DNA of 64,000 bases, taken from the NCBI RefSeq assembly GCF_002847285.1, contig NZ_CP025407.1, forward strand, positions 5,645,001-5,709,000, given 5' to 3'. The notes under the pieces were generated by a model. The model was given only the letters and a program-made list of their open reading frames with translations, had not been told where the DNA came from and made no database searches. This DNA comes from Streptomyces sp. CMB-StM0423 (GTDB lineage Bacteria; Actinomycetota; Actinomycetes; Streptomycetales; Streptomycetaceae). Numbering within the stretch: position 1 is the first letter of the stretch; each line of letters opens with the position of its first letter. Made by a program: the position numbers and the translations under genes. Positions 19,291 to 29,974 of this stretch are shown piece after piece.

Positions 19291-21180
19291 GTGGCGACCT
19301 CGGACGTACGGCCTGACCTGCTGAACGCACTCTCCACGCTGCGCGAGTGCGTCGCCGCCGCGCGCTTTCCACTCCCCCTTCCCGGGGCGGACGGAGCGCG
19401 GCGGAGCAGAGCGGAACTGCTGGCCCAGCTCGACGACTACCTGGTGCCCAGGCTGCACCGGCCGGACGCGCCGCTGCTCGCGGTGGTGGGCGGATCGACG
19501 GGGGCGGGGAAGTCGACGCTCGTCAACTCGCTCGTCGGCAGATGCGTCAGCGAGTCCGGCGTGTTGCGGCCCACGACGCGGATGCCCGTCCTCGTCTGCC
19601 ACCCCGACGACCAGTCGTGGTTCGCCGGGCAGCGGGTGCTGCCGCATCTGACACGGGTGTGGATGCCGCGGCAGGACGCGGCGCACGGGCGCGTCGAAGC
19701 CTATGAGTCGTACGGGGCATACGAGGCTCAGGAGGTCGAGGAGCCGTACGGGGACAGCGGGGGTGCGGGCGGCGGCGGGGCGCGTCAGTCGTTCGGGGGT
19801 GGTGGTTCCCGTGCGGCGTACGGGGGGATTTCGCGTGAGGCGTACGGGGCGAACAGGGGTGCCTCCGGCGCGTACGACGTGCGTGACCCGTATCCCCCGC
19901 GGCAGGGCCCGGGGCGCGACGGTGTGGCGCGGGACGGTCTGGCGCGGCGTGGTCTCGTCCGCCGGGCGGCGACCTTCGGCGAGGGCGGGGGCGGCCCCGA
20001 CGGGACGCTGCTGCGGATCGAGGTCGACGAGAACGTCCCCAGCGGGCTCGCCCTCCTCGACGCCCCCGACATCGACTCCCTCGCCGGGCACGCGCGTGAG
20101 CTGGCCGCCGAGTTGGTGTGCGCCGCGGACGTGTGGGTGCTGGTGACGACCGCCTCGCGGTACGCGGACGCGGTGCCCTGGCACCTGCTGCGGACGGCGA
20201 AGGAGTACGACGTCAGCCTGGTCACCGTGCTCGACCGGGTGCCGCACCAGGTCGCCGGCGAGATCTCCCTGCAGTACGCGACGCTGCTGCGCAAGGCCGG
20301 GCTCGGCGACGTGCCGCGCTTCACCGTCCCCGAACTCCCCGAGTCGGCGGGTGGCGGCAGCGGACTGCTGCCCGCCACGGCGGTACGGGAGCTGCGCGAC
20401 TGGCTCGCCCACCGCGCCCAGGACCCCGCGGCCCGCGCGGACGCGGCCGTACGGACCGCGAACGGCGTGCTGGCGTCGCTGCGTTCGCGGGTCACGTCGC
20501 TGGCCGGGGCGTGCGCCGCGCAGCACGCGGCGTCGTCGCGGATGGCGCACCGCGTGGAGCGGTCGTACGAGGAGGCCGCGGAGCAGGCGCACGCCGACCT
20601 CGTCGGCGGCGCCGCGTTCGCCGGCGACGCCCTCGCGCACTACCGCAACCGCGCCCTCACCGGCGCCTCCGGCGCCCTCCTCGACGCTCTGACCGGCAGC
20701 GTCGCCGCCGTCCTGTACTGCGCCGTGGCCGCCGCAGACGAACGGTTCACCGCCGAGCTGCGCCGCGAGCCGGGCGCGGCGGCGGTGCCGTTCCGCGAGG
20801 CGGGCGCGGGGGCGCAGGAGCGGGTGGGCGTGCTCGTACGGCGCTGGCAGCGGTGCCTGGAGGAACTGGCCGACGAGGCGCTGCGGGCGGCGGAGCGGCC
20901 CGGCGACGCGGACCCGGAGGAGGTCGCGGCGCTGCTGGCGGTGGCCCTGCTCGGCGGCGCGAACGGGCACGGGGCGGCGGACGAACTGGCGGCGCTGCTG
21001 GGCGCGAAGGACGGGCTGCGGCTGCGGAGCCGGGGCGGAGGGCTGCTCGGCACGTACTTCGAGCGGGTGCTCGACGGCGAGCGGGACCGCCGGCTGGCGG
21101 CGATCGACGCCCTGGAGGCGCAGTCGGGTCAGCAGGCGCAGTTGATCGCGGCCATGTCGGTGCTGCAGCGGGAGAAGTGA
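19291..21180 (+). CDS. dynA: Dynamin-like GTPase DynA (sporulation septum)
   Basis: A 629-residue bacterial dynamin-like GTPase without membrane helices. P-loop G-G-S-T-G-A-G-K-S-T is at residues 67-76, a T-T motif (switch I) near 93, D-A-P-D (G3) near 254, and V-L-D-R in place of the usual N/TKxD. In Streptomyces, DynA and DynB form a complex that stabilises FtsZ rings at sporulation septa; the identification rests on the tandem gene pair, the size and the following ssb gene. A ~100-residue Gly/Tyr/Arg-rich low-complexity insertion (about 130-235) splits the GTPase domain between G2 and G3. GTG start at 19291 gives the basic domain start; no strong ribosome site is visible. Overlaps dynB by 4 nt. 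Confidence 0.85.
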   Translation: MATSDVRPDLLNALSTLRECVAAARFPLPLPGADGARRSRAELLAQLDDYLVPRLHRPDAPLLAVVGGSTGAGKSTLVNSLVGRCVSESGVLRPTTRMPVLVCHPDDQSWFAGQRVLPHLTRVWMPRQDAAHGRVEAYESYGAYEAQEVEEPYGDSGGAGGGGARQSFGGGGSRAAYGGISREAYGANRGASGAYDVRDPYPPRQGPGRDGVARDGLARRGLVRRAATFGEGGGGPDGTLLRIEVDENVPSGLALLDAPDIDSLAGHARELAAELVCAADVWVLVTTASRYADAVPWHLLRTAKEYDVSLVTVLDRVPHQVAGEISLQYATLLRKAGLGDVPRFTVPELPESAGGGSGLLPATAVRELRDWLAHRAQDPAARADAAVRTANGVLASLRSRVTSLAGACAAQHAASSRMAHRVERSYEEAAEQAHADLVGGAAFAGDALAHYRNRALTGASGALLDALTGSVAAVLYCAVAAADERFTAELRREPGAAAVPFREAGAGAQERVGVLVRRWQRCLEELADEALRAAERPGDADPEEVAALLAVALLGGANGHGAADELAALLGAKDGLRLRSRGGGLLGTYFERVLDGERDRRLAAIDALEAQSGQQAQLIAAMSVLQREK

Positions 21181-24050
21181 CGGGAGAGGTGCACGAGGTG
21201 ACGGGCGAGGTGCGCGGGGTGCCGGGTGAGGCGGCCGGCGAGGTGCGCGAGAGGGCGGGCGAGGTGGGCGAAATGGGCGCGGGCGAGACGCCGGTACGCG
21301 GCGAGGCGGCGGAGGTTCCGGTTCCAATTGGGGAGGTGACGGAGCCGGTGACGGGGGTCGGTGGGGTTAATGGGGCGGGTGAGGTGGCTGAGTTGTGTGG
21401 GGTCACAGGGGAGGATGGCTCCGGTGGGGATGCGGGTGAGGTGGGCGACGTGCGGGGTGACGCGGAGGGCGTGCGGGGTTCCGGCGACGTGCGGGGTGAG
21501 GCCGGCGCGGGGGCGGTGCCCGCGACCGGGGGGATGTGGGACGACGGGTTGATCGCGCGGCGCGCGGCGCGGTGGGGCGTGCGGCGGGAGCGCCGGGAGG
21601 CGGTACGGGCTGAGGGCGGCGCGGTGGGCGACTCGGTGCCGGTGCCGGTGGCGGCACCCGTGCCGGGGGGCGAGGGGGAGACGGGGGACCTGGCTGATTC
21701 CTGCGGTGGGGCGGTGGCGACTGCCGCGGGGGATGGGGCGGTTGGGGTTGCCGGGGCGGTGGGGGCTGCTGGATCTGGTGGAGCTGTCGGGGTGGCTGAG
21801 GCAGAGGGTGCGGGTGCGGGGTCCGGGGATCCGGCCGCGGCCGGCGTGGATACGGGGGGCGGTTCCGGTGCCGGGTTCGGTGCGGAGCACGGGGGGCCGG
21901 CGGATGGCGGTGGGCGAGAGGGCGGTGTCGCGGTGATGGGTGCGGACGGCGGGTTGGACGGAGGGGCGGAGGGGGTGCCGGAGCCGGTGGGCGGTGCGGC
22001 GGCGGTGGTGGCGGAGGAGGGCGGCGGCGGTGCGGGTGCCGGTGCGGAGGGCGGTGGGCGGCTTGGTGCCGGTGCCGGTGCGGATCCGGGTCCCGGTGCC
22101 GGTGCCGACTCCGGTACGGGCCCGGGCGACGACGACTTCGGGGTGGGCCGGGAGGACGGGGACTCCGTGGACGGCCGGGGGCGCGGCGGTGCGTACGACG
22201 GTGACGGCGCCGTGCCGCGTGCTGCGGGCCGGAGTCGCGGCGGGGCGCGCGCGGGCTACGCGGCGGACGCGGGGCTGACCGGAGGATTCGTACCACGTGC
22301 CGAAGGCCCCCTGCGCGGGCGCCTCGACGCGCTGCGCGAACTCGTCGGCCTCTCCCGCACGCGACTCGAAGGCCGCACGCTCGCCGAGGCGGGGCGCGTC
22401 CTCGACGAGGCCGCCGACCGGCAGCGGCTCTCCCTCGACCACGCCGTCGTCGCCATCGCGGGCGCCACCGGCAGCGGCAAGTCCAGCCTCTTCAACGCGC
22501 TCGCCGGCGCCCCCCTCTCGGAAGTCGGCGTGCGCAGGCCCACCACCTCCCTGCCCGCCGCGTGCGCCTGGCGTGGCGCCGGCGACCACGCGCCGACGCT
22601 GCTCCTCGAACGCCTCGGGCTCCCGGCGCGCGCCGCCCGCCCGCTCCGCGACGACCTCGGGCTGCGCGGGCTCGTCCTCGTCGACCTCCCCGACCACGAC
22701 TCGGCGGTGGACGAGCACCGCCGCCGCGTGGAAGACGTGCTGCGCCGGGTGGACGCGGTGATCTGGGTGGTCGACCCGGAGAAGTACGCGGACGCGGCGC
22801 TGCACGAGCGCTACCTGCAACCGCTGGCCGGCTACGCCGAGGTGATGTTCGTCGTCCTCAACCAGGTCGACCGGCTGCCCGCGAACGCCGTCGGGCAGGT
22901 GCTGGACGACCTGCGCCGCCTCCTCGACGAGGACGGCCTCGCGCTCGGCGAGCACGGCGAGCCCGGCGCGTGCGTGCTGTCGCTGTCCGCGCTCACCGGC
23001 GAGGGCGTGGGCGATCTGCGCGCGGAGCTGGTGTCGTTCATCGCGGAGCGCCGGGCGGCGGAACGCCGGCTGACCGCGGACGTGGACGAGGCGACGGCGC
23101 GGCTGCGCGAGGTGTACGTCGGCGACGGCGGCGGGGGCGGTCTCGACGAGCGGGTCAGGGCGGAGTTCGAGGACCGGCTCGCGGAGGCGGTCGGGGCGGC
23201 GGCGACGGGGCAGGCGGCGGAGCAGTTCTGGCTCCGCGAGGCGGAACAGGCGTGCGGGGCGCGGCTGCCGGAGCTGTGGCGACGCGGGCGGGCGGGTACG
23301 GCGCCGGGCGGTGGGGCCAGGGGACGGGTGCGCTCGGGCGATGCGGGGGATCGGCAGAGCCGACCCGGACCGGACGGGCAGCCGGCGGACGTCGGCGCGC
23401 TGATGCCGGAACCCCGGGACGGGCAGCAGGGGCTGGTCCCCGCGCGGGCGGTGGTCGAGCAGGCCGTACGGACCGTGGCGGACGAGGCGGGCGCCGGGCT
23501 GCCGGCGCCCTGGGCGAAGGCGGTGCGCGAGGCGGGGGTGCGCGGCGCGGAGGGGCTCGCGGACGGGCTGACGCGGCGGGCTCCGGACCCGGGGGCGGGC
23601 GCGGAGTCGCCGGGCCCCGATGCGTCCGGCGCGGACGGTCCTGCCGCGGGTGAAGCGGACGTGGGTGAGGTGCCCCGCACTGGGGCCGTGCCGCGGCCGC
23701 GGTGGTGGTCGGTGGTGGGCGCGGTGCAGCGCGGGCTGCTCGGCGCGCAGGCGCTGGCCGTGCTGTGGCTGGTCGCGGCGCTGTCCGGCGTCGCCGGAGG
23801 GCCGTGGCCGCTGCCGCTGGCGGTCGTGGCGGTCACCGCAGCGGCCGGTCCCGGGCTGGCGCTGGCCTGCCGGTTCGCGGCGCGCGGCGCGGCGCGGCGG
23901 TACGGCGAGGAGGCGGAGCGCCGGCTGCGCGAGTCGGCGGCCGCGAGCGGGCGGGCACGGGTGCTGGAGCCGATGGCGGCGGAGCTGCTGCGCTACCGCG
24001 AGGTGCGGGAGCAGTACGCCGTCGCGTCGGGCGGCGGTACGCGGCCCTGA
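21177..24050 (+). CDS. dynB: Dynamin-like GTPase DynB with long low-complexity N-terminus and two TM helices
   Basis: The second dynamin-like GTPase, about 957 residues from the GTG that overlaps the dynA stop (GTGA). GTG 21198 has the better-spaced GGAGAG site and is a strong alternative. Residues 1-360 are low-complexity Gly/Ala/Val/Glu with only one conserved-looking patch, W-D-D-G-L-I-A-R-R near 121-129. The GTPase domain follows: P-loop A-T-G-S-G-K-S-S near 430, D-L-P-D-H-D-S (G3) near 503 and N-Q-V-D (G4) near 561. Near the C-terminus two hydrophobic helices (L-L-G-A-Q-A-L-A-V-L-W-L-V and P-L-P-L-A-V-V-A-V-T) anchor it in the membrane, which is the DynB trait. It recruits DynA to the division septum in characterised Streptomyces. 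Confidence 0.82.
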   Translation: MTGEVHEVTGEVRGVPGEAAGEVRERAGEVGEMGAGETPVRGEAAEVPVPIGEVTEPVTGVGGVNGAGEVAELCGVTGEDGSGGDAGEVGDVRGDAEGVRGSGDVRGEAGAGAVPATGGMWDDGLIARRAARWGVRRERREAVRAEGGAVGDSVPVPVAAPVPGGEGETGDLADSCGGAVATAAGDGAVGVAGAVGAAGSGGAVGVAEAEGAGAGSGDPAAAGVDTGGGSGAGFGAEHGGPADGGGREGGVAVMGADGGLDGGAEGVPEPVGGAAAVVAEEGGGGAGAGAEGGGRLGAGAGADPGPGAGADSGTGPGDDDFGVGREDGDSVDGRGRGGAYDGDGAVPRAAGRSRGGARAGYAADAGLTGGFVPRAEGPLRGRLDALRELVGLSRTRLEGRTLAEAGRVLDEAADRQRLSLDHAVVAIAGATGSGKSSLFNALAGAPLSEVGVRRPTTSLPAACAWRGAGDHAPTLLLERLGLPARAARPLRDDLGLRGLVLVDLPDHDSAVDEHRRRVEDVLRRVDAVIWVVDPEKYADAALHERYLQPLAGYAEVMFVVLNQVDRLPANAVGQVLDDLRRLLDEDGLALGEHGEPGACVLSLSALTGEGVGDLRAELVSFIAERRAAERRLTADVDEATARLREVYVGDGGGGGLDERVRAEFEDRLAEAVGAAATGQAAEQFWLREAEQACGARLPELWRRGRAGTAPGGGARGRVRSGDAGDRQSRPGPDGQPADVGALMPEPRDGQQGLVPARAVVEQAVRTVADEAGAGLPAPWAKAVREAGVRGAEGLADGLTRRAPDPGAGAESPGPDASGADGPAAGEADVGEVPRTGAVPRPRWWSVVGAVQRGLLGAQALAVLWLVAALSGVAGGPWPLPLAVVAVTAAAGPGLALACRFAARGAARRYGEEAERRLRESAAASGRARVLEPMAAELLRYREVREQYAVASGGGTRP

Positions 24051-24167
24051 CCTGCTGCTACGCGGCCTGGGCGGGAGTTATCCACAGGGGTCGCGGGGCC
24101 GGGGCGGAGCGGGCAGCATGTGGGTCAGCGGGCAGGTGAAGTGCCCGGACGGGGAGGTGCGTTGGAG

Positions 24168-24671
24168 ATGAACGAAACGATGGTGACCGTGGTCGGGAAT
24201 GCGGCCACGAGCGCGGATTACCGCACGACGCAGTCGGGGGTGCCGGCGGTGCGTTTCCGCCTGGCGGCGACGGTGCGGCGGTTCGACCAGGCGAGCGGTA
24301 GCTGGAGCGATTCATATACAAATTTCTTTACGGTCTGGGCGTGGCGCCAGTTGGCGGACAATGTCGCGGCTTCCGTGGCGATCGGCGAACCGCTGCTGGT
24401 GCGGGGCAGATTGCGGGTCAGGGAGTACGAGAAGGAGGGCGTGCGCTGCACGGACCCGACGATCGACGCGACGGCGGTGGGCCACGACCTCGGCTGGGGC
24501 ACGGCGGCGTTCCGCCGGGTCTCACGGCTCAGGCCGACCTTCGCGGACCCGGCGAGGACGGACCTGGACGTCGCGGTACGGGACGTCCTGACCCCGGCAC
24601 TGGAGCCCGGTACGCCGGACACGGCAGCCCAGGAGCCCCGACAGCCGGTACTGACCCCGGACTTGGGCTGA
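24168..24671 (+). CDS. ssbB: Single-stranded DNA-binding protein, SsbB type
   Basis: A 167-residue OB-fold SSB. It opens with the SSB pattern V-T-V-V-G-N-A-A-T and continues with R-F-R-L-A-A-T, F-F-T-V-W-A-W-R-Q-L-A-D-N-V and G-x-P-L-L-V-R-G-R-L. It lacks the acidic D-D-x-x-P-F tail that in SsbA recruits repair partners; it ends in V-L-T-P-D-L-G. That matches the second Streptomyces SSB, SsbB, which is needed for chromosome segregation during sporulation. Its position just after dynA-dynB, another sporulation-division pair, agrees. ATG 24168 has a purine-rich GGGGAGG site with GGAG closer by. The 117-bp gap to dynB may hold its own promoter. Confidence 0.9.
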   Translation: MNETMVTVVGNAATSADYRTTQSGVPAVRFRLAATVRRFDQASGSWSDSYTNFFTVWAWRQLADNVAASVAIGEPLLVRGRLRVREYEKEGVRCTDPTIDATAVGHDLGWGTAAFRRVSRLRPTFADPARTDLDVAVRDVLTPALEPGTPDTAAQEPRQPVLTPDLG

Positions 24672-25099
24672 TGCGCAGCGGCGGGGCCGGGGGGCGAACC
24701 GAGCCCGGGAGGGCCTGAGCCGGGCCCGGAGAGGGCGGTTCGTGACGCAGGGGGCGGAGCCCGGTTCGCGGGCCCGGCCTTCAGGCCCAACTCCTGGGCC
24801 CGGCACCGGAGTTGCGTGGTCGTCGGCCGGCCCCCCGGGGGCCGGCCGGTGACGGTTCCGAGACGATCAGTTCGAGTAGGGCGCGAGAACTTCTGCCGGT
24901 CCGCAGGGGTCTGCCCGAAATAGTCGTTGCCCCATGTAACGATTGCGTTCTAAAACCCTGTTCCCTTGGGGCATTTGAGGTTCGCGGGACGAGGGGAGTC
25001 CATAGGATTCCGAGCGGCTCGACGAGCCCGGAGCGAAGACGTTCTTACGGCGGGGGCACTCCGAGCCTTGACCAACCCGCCCGGAGGGGATTTTCGACC
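24672..25099. other. 428-bp intergenic region between ssbB and the thioester protein gene
   Basis: The left part holds the ssbB terminator palindrome at 24824-24849. The part from about 24900 to 25050 is relatively AT-rich (for example TGTAACGATT and TTCTAAAACC) and is the likely promoter and untranslated leader of the surface-protein gene, whose ribosome site CGGAGGGG is at 25082-25089. I see no further gene. Confidence 0.6.
24824..24849 (+). terminator. Palindromic hairpin after ssbB
   Basis: A 12-bp perfect palindrome, CGGCCGGCCCCC facing its complement across one C, can fold as a strong stem with a small loop. It lies 150 bp after the ssbB stop and before the next promoter region. Confidence 0.55.
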
Positions 25100-26512
25100 A
25101 TGACTTCTGTTCGGAGGCCGTCACATCGGCGGTCTGCTCGGCTCACCGCGGCAGTACTGGCCGCGGGCCTGGCCACCGCCGGTGCGATAGCCGGCGCCGG
25201 TCCCGCGGTGGCGCAGGACGCGCCGCCCGCCAACGGCGCCACCGCCACCCTGGGCGGGCTCACGATCAAGGACACCGCGATCGTCGACGGTGACCACGAG
25301 ATCGGTGCCGGTCTGTTCGAGATGGCCGTCGACCAGGGCGGCACCATCCAGACCTACTGCATCGACTTCGGCAACCCGACCCAGCCGGAGGCCAAGTACC
25401 AGGAGGTGCCCTGGAGCGCCTCCTCGCTGCAGAACAACCCCGACGCGGGGAAGATCAACTGGATTCTGCAGAACTCCTACCCGCAGGTGGACGACCTCTC
25501 CGCGCTCGCGGACGCGGCCGGTGCGGGGGAGCTGACGGAGAACACCGCCGCGGCCGGCACCCAGATCGCCATCTGGCGCTTCTCCGACAAGGTGAACGTC
25601 GAGGCCAAGGACCCCGAGGCGGAGAAGCTCGCCGACTACCTGGAGGCCGGTGCCCAGGCCATCGAGGAGCCCGCGCCCTCGCTGAACCTCGGCCCGACCG
25701 CGGTCTCCGGCAAGTCCGGTGAGAAGCTCGGCCCGGTCACGGTGAACACCGACGCCGCCGAGGCCGGCCTCTCCCTGTCGCCCGAGGCCGAGTCCGCGGG
25801 CGTCAAGGTCGTCGACGCCGACGGCAAGGCGCTGACCAGCGCCCCCGACGGCGCCGAGGTCTTCCTCGACGTGCCCGCCGGTACCCCGGACGGGTCGGCG
25901 ACGCTGACCGCCCAGGCCACCACCCAGGTGCCCGTCGGCCGTGCCTTCGCCGGCGTCGGTGAGCACGCGAAGAGCCAGACCCAGATCCTGGCCGGCTCCA
26001 GCGACACCACCGTCACCGCCCAGGCCACCGCGAACTGGGCGAGCGAGGGTCCGATCCCGGCCCTGTCCGCCGACAAGAACTGCGCCAAGGGCGGCGTGGA
26101 CGTGACCGCCGAGAACAAGGGCGACCAGCCCTTCTCCTTCGAGCTGGCGGGCGAGTCCCACACCGTGGCGCCGGGCGAGTCCAAGACCGTGCTGGTCGAG
26201 GTCGCCGAGGACCAGGCGTACGAGATCACCATCAACGGTGACGACGGCTTCAGCGAGAAGTTCACCGGCGTGCTCGACTGCGAGACCGCGGGCAACGACA
26301 CTCCGGCGCCCAGCGAGCCGAGCCCGGCCTCCGCGGGCGGCTCCGCCGGCGGCGACGACGCCGGTGACGACGAGGGCGGCGACCTGGCGAACACCGGTGG
26401 CAGCAGTGCCACCCCGGTGATCGCGGGCGTGGCGATCGGCCTCGTCGTGGTCGGCGGTGCGACCGTCTTCCTGCTCCGCCGGCGCGGCAGCGGCGGCGCC
26501 GACGCCGCCTGA
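25100..26512 (+). CDS. Thioester-domain (TQXA) cell-surface protein with LAXTG sortase signal
   Basis: A 470-residue wall-anchored protein. Residues 1-39 are a signal peptide ending A-V-A-Q. The next ~130 residues are a thioester domain: Cys87 in T-Y-C-I-D-F and Gln155 in T-Q-I-A-I-W are the pair that forms the internal Cys-Gln bond, which lets surface adhesins bind targets covalently. Beta-rich stalk domains follow, then a Ser/Pro/Gly/Asp-rich spacer. The C-terminus is a sorting signal: L-A-N-T-G (429-433), a hydrophobic helix and R-R-R. LAXTG is the Streptomyces class E sortase motif. ATG 25100 has an upstream CGGAGGGG. No sortase gene is nearby. Ligand unknown; relatives are found on aerial hyphae and spore surfaces of Streptomyces. 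Confidence 0.9.
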   Translation: MTSVRRPSHRRSARLTAAVLAAGLATAGAIAGAGPAVAQDAPPANGATATLGGLTIKDTAIVDGDHEIGAGLFEMAVDQGGTIQTYCIDFGNPTQPEAKYQEVPWSASSLQNNPDAGKINWILQNSYPQVDDLSALADAAGAGELTENTAAAGTQIAIWRFSDKVNVEAKDPEAEKLADYLEAGAQAIEEPAPSLNLGPTAVSGKSGEKLGPVTVNTDAAEAGLSLSPEAESAGVKVVDADGKALTSAPDGAEVFLDVPAGTPDGSATLTAQATTQVPVGRAFAGVGEHAKSQTQILAGSSDTTVTAQATANWASEGPIPALSADKNCAKGGVDVTAENKGDQPFSFELAGESHTVAPGESKTVLVEVAEDQAYEITINGDDGFSEKFTGVLDCETAGNDTPAPSEPSPASAGGSAGGDDAGDDEGGDLANTGGSSATPVIAGVAIGLVVVGGATVFLLRRRGSGGADAA

Positions 26513-26603
26513 CGACGGCCCTCCGGCCGGCGCCGGGAAGCGCGTAGCAGCGCCGAACGGTGCCGGCCGGCGGACGCCGGCTGACGGCTGACGCCCATGC
26601 ACG

Positions 26604-26641
26604 GCACAGGGGCCGGATCCCTCGGGATCCGGCCCCTGTGC
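26604..26641 (+). terminator. 18-bp perfect hairpin after the surface-protein gene
   Basis: GCACAGGGGCCGGATCCC at 26604-26621 faces its exact complement at 26624-26641, separated by TC. It is the strongest hairpin in the window and lies 91 bp after the surface-protein stop and before ettA. Confidence 0.85.
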
Positions 26642-26787
26642 ATGCCCCGCCGAGGGGCCCCGGCAGTGCCCCGTGCCCGCCCGGGCCGCCGCGGGCGACG
26701 GGCGCGACCGGGGGCGTTTTCGTGCGGGGGCGCCCGTGCGGCAAGATGGGTGCATCTGCCCACCTCGCATCTGCCGGACGGTTTCTC

Positions 26788-28444
<1,657 letters not shown>

Positions 28445-28452
<8 letters not shown>

Positions 28453-28957
28453 CGTGGTCCGGCACGTCTACCGCTGCCCGCTGCGGTGGGCGGACATGGA
28501 CGCGTACGGCCACGTCAACAACGTGGAGTTCCTCCGCTATCTGGAGGAGGCCAGGATCGACTTCATGTTCCGGCTGGCGCCCGGCGAGGGCGCCGGCGGG
28601 GGCGGTACGTCCTTCGCGGGCGGGTCGGTCGTGGCCCGGCACGAGATCGACTACCGGCGCCAGCTCGTGCACCGGTACGAGCCGGTGACGATCGAGGTGT
28701 GGGTGACGGAGATCCGCGCGGCGGCGGCGACGCTGGCGTACGAGGTGAAGGACGCCCCGGAGGACGGCGGCGCGGTGTACGCGCAGGCGTCGACGGTGAT
28801 CGTCCCGTTCGACTTCGAGGCCGGCCGGCCGCGGCGGATCACGGAGGGGGAGCGGGCGTTCCTGGAGAAGTACCTGGGGCCGCCCCCGCCCGCGGGATCG
28901 GGAAAGCCGGGGAGCCCGGGGAAGCCCGGGAGGCCGGGGGAGGCAGCGGCGGCATGA
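28445..28957 (+). CDS. Hot-dog acyl-CoA thioesterase (4HBT family)
   Basis: A 170-residue hot-dog fold thioesterase. The diagnostic N-terminal segment R-W-A-D-M-D-A-Y-G-H-V-N-N-V-E-F-L-R-Y-L-E-E-A-R sits near residues 15-38; Asp and the following helix form the catalytic site that hydrolyses acyl- or aryl-CoA. The family includes 4-hydroxybenzoyl-CoA thioesterase and YbgC. The last ~25 residues are a Pro/Gly-rich tail. GTG start at 28445 overlaps the end of ettA by 8 nt, and its stop overlaps the next start (ATGA), so the three genes are co-translated. The same ettA-thioesterase linkage is common in actinobacteria. The acyl substrate is unknown. Confidence 0.88.
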
Positions 28958-29802
28958 CGCGGCGGCTGGTGTTCGCCGAGGGCCGGCAGGCGGAGAGCCT
29001 GGCGGTGTTCCTGGGGCGGCTGTTGCGGTACGACAGGGGCGCGGCGGTACGGCTGCGGGTGGCCCCCGGCGCCGGGAGCGGGACCGGGGGAGCGGCACTG
29101 GCCGTCTTCGGGCACGCGCCGGCGCTGGAGGTGATCGTGGTCCGTACGGCGCTGCTGATGACGGCGGCGGAGCTGGACGAGACGGTGTCGGCGGGGGAGC
29201 TGGCGGAGGCGATCGAGGCGGCGAATGCAGGGACGGGGTCCGCGGAGGCCGCGGACCGGGCTGACGCAGGCGCGGTTGCCGGTACGGATGGCGGTGCGGC
29301 CGTCGGTGCCGGGCTGGGCGATGCCGGGGCGGCCGGGGCCGCGGCTGCGGCTCCTGGTGCCGGATCCCCGTCCTCGGGGCGGGAGTCGGCCGTGGACCTG
29401 CCGCAGCCGGTGAGCGGGCCCGGGTGGGCCGGGCTGCTGCCGCCGCGGGGTGGCTGGGAGCCGGTGGCGGGGCTGCCGCGGCCGGAGGAGTTGCGCGTCG
29501 CGGTGGTGGCGGGGGTCGCGGAGTTCAAGTCCCGGGTGGAGGCGCTGCCCGAGGAGAAGCGGACGCGCTCGGAGGTGGACCGCATAGGCGGCGACATCTG
29601 GAGCCGCCCGTTGGGCGAGACCCCGCTGCCCCTGCGCGCCGCACACGCGGCCCGTGTGTTCGGCCTCCTGCCGCACCCCGCGGACCCGGCAGAACCGGCC
29701 CTGCTCGCCGCCGGCAACTGGCTCCGCCTGCGCACCCCGTACGGCTCGGTGGCCCTCCGCCGCACGGGCGGCCTGGGCCGCCTGGGCGTCACCCCGCTCT
29801 GA
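28954..29802 (+). CDS. Conserved actinobacterial hypothetical protein
   Basis: A 282-residue protein of unknown function, coupled by ATGA overlap to the thioesterase. An N-terminal domain (M-T-R-R-L-V-F-A-E-G-R-Q-A-E-S-L, about 90 residues) and a C-terminal domain (from W-E-P-V-A-G-L-P-R-P, about 120 residues) are joined by a ~70-residue Ala/Gly-rich linker (A-D-A-G-A-V-A-G-T-D-G-G and similar). The C-terminal part has a conserved-looking D-R-I-G-G-D-I-W-S-R-P segment. No signal peptide or membrane helix. I do not recognise a family with a known activity. Its steady place after ettA and the thioesterase suggests a housekeeping role. Confidence 0.75.
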   Translation: MTRRLVFAEGRQAESLAVFLGRLLRYDRGAAVRLRVAPGAGSGTGGAALAVFGHAPALEVIVVRTALLMTAAELDETVSAGELAEAIEAANAGTGSAEAADRADAGAVAGTDGGAAVGAGLGDAGAAGAAAAAPGAGSPSSGRESAVDLPQPVSGPGWAGLLPPRGGWEPVAGLPRPEELRVAVVAGVAEFKSRVEALPEEKRTRSEVDRIGGDIWSRPLGETPLPLRAAHAARVFGLLPHPADPAEPALLAAGNWLRLRTPYGSVALRRTGGLGRLGVTPL

Positions 29803-29974
29803 GCCGCCCACCGCCTGCGGCGGGCGCGGCCGGGCGCCGGTGCGCAGGGCGGAAACGCCGGGAGGGCGGGGCCGGCGTCGATACGCGACGAGCCTTCGGC
29901 CGCCGCGTGTCCGGTCAGCAGGGCCCGGCTTCCACCGGTTGCCGCCCGCCGGCGCCGCAGGCGCCAGGCGAGGC

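Noticed and set aside
26513..26787. Small gene between the surface protein and ettA
   Set aside because: The plus-strand frames here cross the 18-bp terminator hairpin and show no domain or ribosome site; the space is terminator plus ettA leader.
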